The notes beneath the pieces were generated by a model that searched no databases, was not told the DNA's origin, and worked only from the letters and a program-made list of their open reading frames with translations. The position numbers were made by a program, and so were the translations under genes. From Atopobiaceae bacterium (GTDB taxonomy: Bacteria > Actinomycetota > Coriobacteriia > Coriobacteriales > Atopobiaceae), in NCBI GenBank assembly GCA_902834555.1, contig CADFJN010000029.1:1-21755 (forward strand): a stretch of 21,755 nt of DNA, written 5' to 3'. This document shows positions 7,149-13,238 of the stretch, in pieces; the stretch's first letter is position 1; each line of letters begins with the position of its first letter.

Positions 7149-8102
7149 ATGGCAGACGAGAATAGCGAGCAGGCCGTGCGTGAGAGCGGCGTCATCGACT
7201 TCAACGCTGAGGCGGTTCGTCTCGGCGACCACATTGTGCGCGGAACGGCGGCCGACGGCCAGGTGCGCGCCTTTGCGGTGACGGCGCGCGCGAGCGTCCA
7301 AGAGCTGCACGAGCGCCATCAGACCTCGCCCGTCGTGAGCGCCGCGCTGGGGCGCCTCCTGATGGCGGGCATGATGATGGGCGCCATGTCCAAGAACGAC
7401 GACGAGCTCATCACGCTTGTGGTTCGCGGCGAGGGCCCCGTGGGCGGCCTCACCGTGACCGCGAATAACCGCGGCCAGGCAAAGGGCTTCGCCAACCACC
7501 CGCACGTGTGGCTACCGCTCAACAGTGCGGGCAAACTCAGTGTGGGCGAAGCCGTGGCGGGGGAGAACCACGCGGGGACCCTCTCGGTTGTCCACGACCT
7601 GCCGGGCATGGAGCCGTACTCCAGCGAGGTTCCGCTTGTCTCCGGCGAGATAGGGGACGACCTCACGTACTACTTTGCCGCAAGCGACCAGGTGCCAACC
7701 TCGCTGGGCGTGGGAGTGCTGGTTGACACCGACCAGAGCATTCGCCAGGCGGGCGGGTTTATCGTGCAGCTGATGCCGGGATGCGAGGACGCGGTGGTGG
7801 ACCGCCTGGAGAAGAACCTCACCGGCACGCGTTCTGTCACGGACCTGCTGGAGGAGGGCATGAAGCCCACGGATATCCTTGAGCATGTGTTGGATGGTCT
7901 CTCGTACCAGGAGCTGGACGCCATGCCGGTGGAGTTCCACTGCGGCTGCACCCGCGAGCGCGCCACCCGTGTGGTGCTGGCGCTGGGCCGCGACGAGCTG
8001 GAGGACATGATCTCCAAGAACGAGCCCGCCGACGTGTACTGCCACTTCTGCGGAAAACACTACCGCTTTGAGCCGGACGAGCTGCGCGACCTTCTGCGAT
8101 GA
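7149..8102 (+). CDS. hslO: Hsp33 redox-regulated chaperone
   Basis: The 317-aa cytoplasmic holdase becomes active when oxidised and protects unfolding proteins during oxidative stress. The four zinc cysteines that act as the redox switch are all present: Cys265 and Cys267 (HCGCT) and Cys298 and Cys301 (YCHFCGK). The N-terminal core has the family block LGRLLMAGMMMGAM and the later LVRGEGPVGG. Length is slightly above the usual 290-300 because of an N-terminal extension of about 15 residues. ATG 7149 has AGAGG just upstream; the earlier in-frame ATG 7116 lies inside the conserved promoter-like motif and is rejected. The gene stands alone and converges on the nitroreductase gene. Two oxidoreductase-type genes nearby fit a redox theme, but that is only context. 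Confidence 0.96.
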   Translation: MADENSEQAVRESGVIDFNAEAVRLGDHIVRGTAADGQVRAFAVTARASVQELHERHQTSPVVSAALGRLLMAGMMMGAMSKNDDELITLVVRGEGPVGGLTVTANNRGQAKGFANHPHVWLPLNSAGKLSVGEAVAGENHAGTLSVVHDLPGMEPYSSEVPLVSGEIGDDLTYYFAASDQVPTSLGVGVLVDTDQSIRQAGGFIVQLMPGCEDAVVDRLEKNLTGTRSVTDLLEEGMKPTDILEHVLDGLSYQELDAMPVEFHCGCTRERATRVVLALGRDELEDMISKNEPADVYCHFCGKHYRFEPDELRDLLR

Positions 8103-8146
8103 GGTACCTTGCCAGTCACAAGTAGGTCCTTCTCGCGCAGAGTAAA

Positions 8147-8238
8147 ACCTCACACGTGGTTTCTCTTTTGAGGCTTGGGACGGCAAAATCCCAGTTGAGA
8201 GTGAGGAGAAATCAAAGAAGAAACAACACGTGTGAGGT
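8147..8238. terminator. Large foldback between convergent genes, possible bidirectional terminator
   Basis: ACCTCACACGTG (8147-8158) is perfectly complementary to 8227-8238. The stem continues inward imperfectly (GTTTCTCTTTTGA against TCAAAGAAGAAAC). A small hairpin TGGGA/TCCCA sits in the apex. It lies between convergent genes, where a shared terminator is expected. It is longer than needed, so a MITE-like origin or a stable RNA is also possible. TGTGAGGT recurs at 8244-8251. Confidence 0.5.
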
Positions 8239-8286
8239 ATGCGTGTGAGGTTTGAGGTTCGAGAAGCTCGCGCCGAGGTCCAGTCC

Positions 8287-8799
8287 CTACAGCCGCGTGA
8301 CGGTCTGCGCCAGCTCCTTGCGCGAGGAGTGGTTGGGCAGCGGGCCCGCGCCCTCGGCCGCGTAGCCAAGGTCGATTGCGCAGAGAACCACCTCGTTTGC
8401 CGGCAGGTCAAAGGCCGCTGCGACCTCGTCGGGGTTGAGGCGGTTCACCCAGCAGGAGTCAACGCCCTCGTTTGCGGCCGCAAGGATCATGTGCGTTGCC
8501 ACGATGCTCGCGTCCTCGACGCCCGAGGTCCGCTCGCTTCCCGGATAGGTGTAGACGTTCTCACTATCGAACGCGACGAGAAGAACGGTCGGCGCGCCGT
8601 AGCGGCAGGGGGTGAGGCCGTCGAATTTCTCAAGCGCATCGGCGGATTGCAGCACGTAGACGTGCTGCTCCTGCAAGTTCTTCGCTGTCGGCGCCACGCG
8701 TCCGGCTTCGAGGATCGCCTCCAGCCTGTCGCCTTCCACGGCACGGTCGCTGTACTTCTTGCACGAGAAACGGTTCTTGATGACGTCAGTAAACTCCAT
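8287..8799 (-). CDS. Nitroreductase family protein
   Basis: The 170-aa FMN-dependent oxidoreductase probably acts as a homodimer that reduces nitro or quinone compounds with NAD(P)H. N-terminal FSCKKYSDRAVE is the typical opening that binds the FMN phosphate. VAPTAKNLQEQHVYVL follows, as expected, and the later VLCAIDLGYAAEG matches the family's glycine-rich C-terminal strand. The length is typical of the short subgroup. The start is ATG 8799, which has AGGAGG just upstream; a longer frame to 8934 has no ribosome site and a low-quality N-terminus. It lies 106 bp downstream of the split-barrel gene on the same strand, so it may be the last gene of the TetR-controlled unit. Confidence 0.88.
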   Translation of the reverse strand: MEFTDVIKNRFSCKKYSDRAVEGDRLEAILEAGRVAPTAKNLQEQHVYVLQSADALEKFDGLTPCRYGAPTVLLVAFDSENVYTYPGSERTSGVEDASIVATHMILAAANEGVDSCWVNRLNPDEVAAAFDLPANEVVLCAIDLGYAAEGAGPLPNHSSRKELAQTVTRL

Positions 8800-8905
8800 G
8801 GGGCCTCCTCTGGCCGACGGGCTTGCGTGTGATAGGCCAAGTGTAGCGTTGACCTGGGGTTTGCGGTCACGGCGCTGCCCCGCGACCACGACCGCAAGCA
8901 GCTTG

Positions 8906-9415
8906 CTACAGCTCGATCCACTGGCGCACGCCAAACCCTCGCTTCCGCAGGGTGCTGCACAGGTAATCGATGCGCGTGGGCGTGACCTCGATCAGGTGGA
9001 GCACGGTGCGCATCTTCTTGAGCTTCTCGCCGGTGAGCTTCTTTTCCGCTGCGGCGCGCGAGAACTTCTCGCTCATGGGGTCGACGACCTCCGCGGTACC
9101 CGTGGCCTGCACGCTCTCGAGCCTGCCAAACTCGTACGAGGGCTCGAAGACGGCAAGGCACACGTTGCGGTTCTCCTTGAGCGCATGGAACTTGAGTCCG
9201 CCTTCCGAGAAGATCCAGAATTTGCCGTCACGGTAGGTGTACTCGAGCGGTGTGCAGCGGACGAGGTCGGCCGACGCCGTTGCCATGGCGCAGATTTGAT
9301 GCTCGCCGAGAAACGCGTCGATTGCCTTGCGCAGCTCATCCTCGGGCATGCGGGCAGAGGTCGCGTCCCCCTCGGTCCAGTAGTCTGCGGCCTCGTCAAA
9401 CTCCTCTGGTGTCAT
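8906..9415 (-). CDS. Pyridoxamine 5'-phosphate oxidase-like FMN-binding split-barrel protein
   Basis: The 169-aa product has the order expected for this superfamily: a helical start, then ICAMATASADLVRCTPLEYTY, then the strand pair with KFWIFSEGG, then LKENRNVCLAVF, then the strand VQATGTAEVVD. Members bind FMN or F420 and reduce varied substrates; a role in vitamin B6 synthesis is unlikely because true PdxH is longer with a conserved C-terminus. ATG 9415 has AGGAAGGA close upstream. The first 20 bp overlap the end of the TetR gene, so translation is probably coupled and the TetR protein is its likely regulator. The C-terminal RKRGFGVRQWIEL is distinctive, but I cannot link it to a substrate. 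Confidence 0.8.
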   Translation of the reverse strand: MTPEEFDEAADYWTEGDATSARMPEDELRKAIDAFLGEHQICAMATASADLVRCTPLEYTYRDGKFWIFSEGGLKFHALKENRNVCLAVFEPSYEFGRLESVQATGTAEVVDPMSEKFSRAAAEKKLTGEKLKKMRTVLHLIEVTPTRIDYLCSTLRKRGFGVRQWIEL

Positions 9416-10016
9416 GACTAGTCCTTCCTATCGTGATCTTCTGACTTTGCGCTCTGCGCCCAGTCACGCCGAGAATGGCATATGCGGCGCGCCGGAAGTC
9501 GCCCTTCCAGTTAATCTTCCCATCACGAAGGGCCCACTTGACCTCCAGGCCAAGAAACGTGAGGTTCACCGCATCATAGAGGTCCTCTGGTCTGGCAGGG
9601 CTACCAAACTCTCCTGCCGCCTGACCCTTGCGGATGAGCGGAATGGCGATCTTGGTGAGCGCTTCTCGGCGGTCGAAGCTGTGCCCGTGCCGCTCCAGGT
9701 CCCTGGCCAGCATGTGGCCAATGATTGATGGCCCAAGCTCAAGTGAGCTGTCGATGATCATTCCGTAGAACAGGTCGAACTGCTCAAGGTAGCTATCTGC
9801 CTGGTAGACATCGGAGAAGCGAAGGGCAATGCCGTCGCAGACGCGATCGTAATACGTTGCCAGGATGTCGTCTTTGCTGGGGATGTAGCGATAGAAGGTT
9901 GGCTTTGTGATGCCGCATTCTTGGCAAATCTGGTCCACGCTGACTTCATTGAACCCTTGCTCGTGAAAGAGCCTTACCGCAGTCGTCAGTATCACATCGA
10001 CAGACGTCTTTGGCAT
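9396..10016 (-). CDS. TetR-family transcriptional regulator
   Basis: The 206-aa repressor has an N-terminal helix-turn-helix at about residues 8-50 (LFHEQGFNEVSVDQICQ, then GITKPTFYRYIPSKDDIL), the standard TetR form. A helical ligand-binding domain follows to about residue 190, with no recognisable ligand motif. ATG 10016 has a G-rich site (GGGGGG) seven bases upstream. It overlaps the split-barrel gene by 20 bp and faces a 21-bp palindrome 95 bp away, so it probably represses its own operon and formerly a divergent dehydrogenase gene that is now decayed. Confidence 0.92.
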   Translation of the reverse strand: MPKTSVDVILTTAVRLFHEQGFNEVSVDQICQECGITKPTFYRYIPSKDDILATYYDRVCDGIALRFSDVYQADSYLEQFDLFYGMIIDSSLELGPSIIGHMLARDLERHGHSFDRREALTKIAIPLIRKGQAAGEFGSPARPEDLYDAVNLTFLGLEVKWALRDGKINWKGDFRRAAYAILGVTGRRAQSQKITIGRTSHDTRGV

Positions 10017-10110
10017 GAACCCCCCAAGCGATTGGAACTAAGCTTTTGCATCTCTCACTATAGCCAAGAGCGAGAAAACGAGAGAAGCAAGAATGACCCA
10101 AATGGCGAAG

Positions 10111-10131
10111 TACTTTACTCTAAGTAAAGTA
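10111..10131. promoter_or_regulatory. TetR operator, 21-bp perfect palindrome
   Basis: TACTTTACT and AGTAAAGTA are perfect arms around CTA. The site is AT-rich within GC-rich surroundings and sits in the divergent region between the TetR gene and the remnant dehydrogenase. Arms of this size and spacing are typical of TetR-family operators. Confidence 0.7.
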
Positions 10132-10201
10132 GGCTTGTTAGTGCGTCATGGATGCTTGTGCGCAAGAGATGTCGGGCTGGTCTGCGCGCGTTTTTCAACT
10201 G

Positions 10202-10470
10202 GATGCCATCGAGCTTTCCTAGACGGCTGAGGCCGAGTAGGGCCCTCAGAGCGTACGCATCAACGTTGCGTGCCCGGCTCGGGACTCACGAGGACGTCCA
10301 TCCTGAGCCAGTATACGGAGGAAGGCGTCGCTCGCGTTGCCCAGGCAATTCCGATGCATCGTGTGGGAGAGCCGCTGGACATCGCCAATATGTGCCTGTT
10401 CCTGGCTTCTGACGAGGCGTCCTACATTACCGGCCAGGCGTTCAGCGTCGATGGCGGAGTGACGATGTAG
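10202..10470 (+). pseudogene. Short-chain dehydrogenase remnant (C-terminal part)
   Basis: Only the last third of a short-chain dehydrogenase/reductase can be read. The end is intact: GLTRTSILSQYTEEGVARV, then IPMHRVGEPLDIANMCLFL and YITGQAFSVDGGVTM, the classic SDR C-terminus. Upstream, in a second frame, the conserved block after the YxxxK site is visible as LS-stop-TAEAE-stop-GPQSVRINVACP. The TAG codons at 10220-10222 and 10238-10240 stand where Lys and Tyr are expected, and a frameshift follows near 10280-10295. The Rossmann half and the catalytic site are missing. The gene was probably divergent from, and controlled by, the TetR gene. Its terminator is still present. Confidence 0.8.
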
Positions 10471-10514
10471 CATCCCGCTTTCTGTTCTTCTGTTGGGGTC
10501 TGCGTTTCCTGCCA

Positions 10515-10543
10515 GGGGCCACCCACGTTGGGTGGCCCCTTTT
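10515..10543 (+). terminator. Intrinsic terminator after the dehydrogenase remnant
   Basis: GGGGCCACCCA and TGGGTGGCCCC form a perfect 11-bp stem with a 3-nt loop (10515-10539), followed by TTTT. It is the clearest intrinsic terminator in the window. It may also limit minus-strand transcription from the SnoaL-like gene. Confidence 0.85.
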
Positions 10544-10649
10544 CGTGAGATTGCCTGCCCCAGAACACCATACCCAAACCTTAGTTCCCGCCAAGGTGCT
10601 CCTGCAGGAACGCAGCCTTGCCACGAGCGGGGGCGTTGCCTCCCCACGT

Positions 10650-11036
10650 CTACCAGATGCCGTTCTCGTTCACGGCATTGCGCTCTTTCTCGGCAGCGTC
10701 ATGCTCGACTACGTCCCAGTGCTCGACCAGCATGCCGTTCTCAACGCGATACATGTCCATCACTTTGTTAACCAGGCCGTTCCCGAGTACGCAGCGGAAG
10801 AAGACGTAGACGATATCGCCTGCCTCATCGCAGCGGAGGATTTCGCAGCGGGGCTCAAGCGAGGTGAAAAAGCTGATGAATTTCTCGAATCCCTCGAGGC
10901 CGTCCTCTACCGTGGGATTGTGCTGGATGTAGCCTGGTGCGACGTACTCTGCGACCTTCGAGATGTCCCAACCGTTGAACACATCGCGGTAGAAATTTAG
11001 GACGATTTGCTTGTTCGAGAGACCCTCGTGTGCCAT
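10650..11036 (-). CDS. SnoaL-like/NTF2-superfamily protein
   Basis: The 128-aa protein has a cone-shaped alpha-beta fold typical of SnoaL-like polyketide cyclases and related enzymes. It shows NKQIVLNFYRDVFNGWDISKVAEYVAPGYIQHNPTVEDGLEGF, which is the usual opening, and ends with MVEHWD-like strands (LVEHWDVVEHDA), where the family keeps its catalytic His/Asp pair. The substrate is unknown; most such genes act on small lipophilic molecules. The start at ATG 11036 is chosen for GGAGG close upstream; the longer frame to 11126 has a low-complexity Arg/Ser-rich start. The gene stands alone, next to the decayed dehydrogenase. Confidence 0.85.
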   Translation of the reverse strand: MAHEGLSNKQIVLNFYRDVFNGWDISKVAEYVAPGYIQHNPTVEDGLEGFEKFISFFTSLEPRCEILRCDEAGDIVYVFFRCVLGNGLVNKVMDMYRVENGMLVEHWDVVEHDAAEKERNAVNENGIW

Positions 11037-11162
11037 GGCCTGCCTCCGGTTGCTTGCTCTGCTCGGTGGCCTAATTGTAGTACGCGCGGAAGTGCGGCTT
11101 GGGAATGTCGGTAGTGAATGCGGCACCGCGTTGGCGCTCTTCTCGCCCTCGCGGCTCGCGCA

Positions 11163-11330
11163 TTGTTACCGGCCCGTTGGGCTTCTCGGCACCCAACTGG
11201 GCGGATGCCCGATCTCCTCGGCGCGCCGGTAACAACGCGCCGCGCCGGCGGTCCGCTGTTACCGGCGCGTGGCGAGAGGTGCTACCTCAACAGGGAGAAC
11301 GCTGGCGGACAACGACGAGCCGGTAAGAAC
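11163..11330. repeat. Four-site CCGGTAAC element, left copy
   Basis: The middle is a 42-bp hairpin: GCCGGTAACA (11225-11234), 22 nt, then TGTTACCGGC (11257-11266). GTTACCGG (11165-11172) lies 77 bp to its left and CCGGTAAG (11320-11327) 78 bp to its right, centre to centre. Site orientations alternate (-, +, -, +). The right copy at 11927-12104 has the same geometry but little other sequence in common. Confidence 0.75.
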
Positions 11331-11636
11331 GCGAGGGTGCCAGGTTCGCAGCCGTGTCTGACTTGCCGCGTCTGCGCTCCTCCGCATGCCCGGAGATGAC
11401 CTGTCCCCGGCAGTGCTCTTCCTGCGCGCCTGCCCTCCCGCCATGCCTGACATCCTGCTCTATTTTCTGGGCGATGGTGCTGCTGCTGATCGTGCGGCCA
11501 ACCGGGAACGCCGCGGCGAAGGCCGTTCGGTAGCGTGGCGGCTGCGCTGGGGTGCGCGACTTCGGGCCACAGAACGCGGCAATACGTATGGCGCTCATTA
11601 ACTGCCCGTCGGAGAACGAGTGTCGCTGCCCTTGGC

Positions 11637-11703
11637 GTGCATGAAAACGCTCTATCGAACGGTGTTTCTGACGCTCGTGCATAAAAACGCTCTATCGAAC
11701 GGT
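11637..11703 (+). repeat. Direct repeat pair at 40-bp spacing
   Basis: AAAACGCTCTATCGAACGGT occurs at 11644-11663 and again at 11684-11703, exactly 40 bp apart. The shared block begins at GTGCAT and has one mismatch. Related inverted copies lie at 11822-11886. Confidence 0.85.
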
Positions 11704-11753
11704 TGTGCTCGCCTCGCTTCATCAAGACTGAAACCATAATTGCATAGAAATGA

Positions 11754-11785
11754 ATACATTAATGTGAATTTCCACAATAATGTAT
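11754..11785. repeat. AT-rich core palindrome
   Basis: ATACATTAATGTG (11754-11766) and CACAATAATGTAT (11773-11785) are inverted arms with one mismatch. They lie in a strongly AT-rich stretch (about 11720-11815) that stands out from the GC-rich flanks. TTTCCACA (11769-11776) resembles a DnaA box with one mismatch, which may be chance. Confidence 0.7.
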
Positions 11786-11821
11786 ATCTAGTTTAACAAT
11801 TGATGTTGAGTCATCGCAGGC

Positions 11822-11886
11822 ACCGTTCGATAGCGCAATTTTGTGCAGCCGTTTCGCAAACTCCGTTCGATAGGGCATTTTTGTCC
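11822..11886 (-). repeat. Inverted repeat pair at 40-bp spacing
   Basis: On the minus strand, GCGCTATCGAACGGT (11822-11836) and GCCCTATCGAACGG (11863-11876) are preceded by A-runs as in the plus-strand pair. The CCGTTCGATAG cores start at 11823 and 11863, again 40 bp apart. Both pairs mirror about 11762.5. Confidence 0.8.
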
Positions 11887-11926
11887 TTTATGAGCTGTGT
11901 GACGAGATACCGCCCTCGGGGAATCT

Positions 11927-12104
11927 CGCGGTAATTACCGGCTCGTTGGGGATTCCGTGAAGGCAACTGCGGAAATAACGATGCATTGCCAATGGCCGGT
12001 AACAGCGGAGTCGTGCTCGGCCTACTTGTTACCGGCATGATGGATGGCTTCGAAGGCTATCAGGGAAAACGTGACGGTAGCGTGGTGATTCGGTAACAAC
12101 GAGC
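11927..12104. repeat. Four-site CCGGTAAC element, right copy
   Basis: The central hairpin has GCCGGTAACA (11995-12004), 22 nt, and TGTTACCGGC (12027-12036), 42 bp in all as in the left copy. The outer sites ATTACCGG (11934-11941) and TCGGTAAC (12090-12097) lie 78 bp from its centre on each side. A weaker site, TCCGGTAC, follows at 12125-12132. TTACCGGCTCGTTGGG at its left edge is close to the left copy's edge. Confidence 0.75.
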
Positions 12105-12146
12105 CAGCGCGGTCGCAGGCAAATTCCGGTACAACAAATTTGAACG

Positions 12147-13238
12147 CTAGGTTTTCTTCCCCCCGTGAGCGCCAAGGGCCATGTTGTTCTGCACCGTGAA
12201 GCTCACCACGTACAGAAGACACTCAACAAGAACCTTCATCGCCAGCGCCGGTCCGCCCAGCACGTCAACAAGCAGGTGCATAAGCGCGCTGTTCACGGCC
12301 ACAAGCGTCGCGGAGAGAGCCAGATACCGCCAGAACGTGTAGTGCTCGCCGGGGTTGTTGAACGCCCAGTGCCTGTTCATGAGGTAGTTGTACGTTGCGC
12401 TGATGGCGCGCGCGGAAAGCGTCGACGCCACCGTCGAAAGGCCGCCGTAGAAGAACGCCGAGAAGAGCGAATAGTCGATAAGAAACGAGGTCAGCGAGAC
12501 AACGAGGAACTTGGGCATGCTGCCGAAAAGGACTCTGTAGACGCGGGCCCCATCCCTAATCGCATTAAAGTGGCTGCCGGAGTTGTTCTCGAAGTACACC
12601 GTAGGGATGGGCACCTCGCGAATGCCGTCAAACAGCGCGTCTGCGTGCACGAGCATGTTCATCTCGTACTCATAGCGGTCGCCGGTAAGCGAAAGCAGCT
12701 GGTCGATGTGGGTGAGGGGAATCCCGCGCAGGCCAGTCTGCGTGTCCGTGAGACGCACGTTGTAGAGCATGCCAAAGAGCGTGCGGGTAAGCGTGTTCCC
12801 AAGGCGAGAGCGGCGCGGCATCTGCTTAACGTCGCGTGCGCCCAGCACCAGGCACCCTGGATTGCCCTCGGAGCAACGCGCCACGCTGAGAATGGCATCT
12901 CGCGTGTGCTGCCCGTCAGAATCCGCCGTCACCGCAAGCGAGAAACCCTGGCGTGCAGCCCAGTCAAGCCCCGCCTTAAGCGCGGCGCCCTTGCCCCGGT
13001 TGTGCGCGAAGTGAATCACGGGGACGCCGCGTGCCTCTACCTGGGAGAAGATCTGGTCACAGTCCACGCTTCCGTCGTCGACCACCACAACGGGCAGAGA
13101 AAGACCCGCGCCCTCCGTACCGTTTGAGCCTCGGCTGTCCTCGCGGAGCTGGCCGACAAGCGCCACAAGTCGCTCATCGGGCTGGTATGCGGGAATGACC
13201 ACGCAGAACGCGTGCCCGGCAGAATCAGGCAAGCTCAT
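12147..13238 (-). CDS. Family 2 glycosyltransferase fused to GtrA-like membrane domain
   Basis: The 363-aa protein has two parts. Residues 10-235 are a DPM1-like family 2 glycosyltransferase: VVIPAYQPDERL, DDGS (54-57), the metal-binding DSDG (106-109) and DTQTGLRG (165-172). Such enzymes load a sugar onto polyprenyl phosphate at the inner membrane face. Residues 243-350 are a GtrA domain of about four membrane segments with NYLMNRHWAF (284-293); GtrA proteins are thought to help flip polyprenyl-phosphate sugars. The fusion joins making and moving a lipid-linked sugar. Its first 14 bp overlap the end of the upstream membrane-protein gene, so it is the last gene of the exosortase operon. A G-rich site (GAAGGGG) precedes the start. 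It probably supplies the sugar used by the large membrane protein or decorates the surface polymer. Confidence 0.9.
   Translation of the reverse strand: MSLPDSAGHAFCVVIPAYQPDERLVALVGQLREDSRGSNGTEGAGLSLPVVVVDDGSVDCDQIFSQVEARGVPVIHFAHNRGKGAALKAGLDWAARQGFSLAVTADSDGQHTRDAILSVARCSEGNPGCLVLGARDVKQMPRRSRLGNTLTRTLFGMLYNVRLTDTQTGLRGIPLTHIDQLLSLTGDRYEYEMNMLVHADALFDGIREVPIPTVYFENNSGSHFNAIRDGARVYRVLFGSMPKFLVVSLTSFLIDYSLFSAFFYGGLSTVASTLSARAISATYNYLMNRHWAFNNPGEHYTFWRYLALSATLVAVNSALMHLLVDVLGGPALAMKVLVECLLYVVSFTVQNNMALGAHGGKKT

Larger units (their letters stand above)
11037..12146. other. Gene-free region with nested symmetrical repeats
   Basis: No open frame here has a ribosome site or a recognisable product; the longest minus-strand frame (11282-11737) reads through the repeats. 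Instead the region carries two copies of a CCGGTAAC-site element (11163-11330 and 11927-12104) flanking a two-sided 40-bp-spaced repeat array (11637-11886) around an AT-rich core. About 300 bp (11331-11636) shows no repeat. The region follows the last gene of the exosortase operon. Confidence 0.7.

Noticed and set aside
8800..8934. Longer N-terminus for the nitroreductase
   Set aside because: No ribosome site; the AGGAGG before ATG 8799 places the family start exactly.
11282..11737. Minus-strand open frames through the repeat region
   Set aside because: Composition is repeat-driven, with no start site or family signature.
11637..11886. CRISPR array
   Set aside because: Only two copies per orientation, facing each other, with a shared AT-rich core and no cas genes.
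11163..12104. Integron attC sites
   Set aside because: The GTTACCGG/CCGGTAAC ends do not fit the GTTRRRY/RYYYAAC pattern, and no integrase or cassette genes are present.
12165..13127. 320-aa plus-strand open frame
   Set aside because: Antisense shadow of the GT2-GtrA gene; no family motif or ribosome site.
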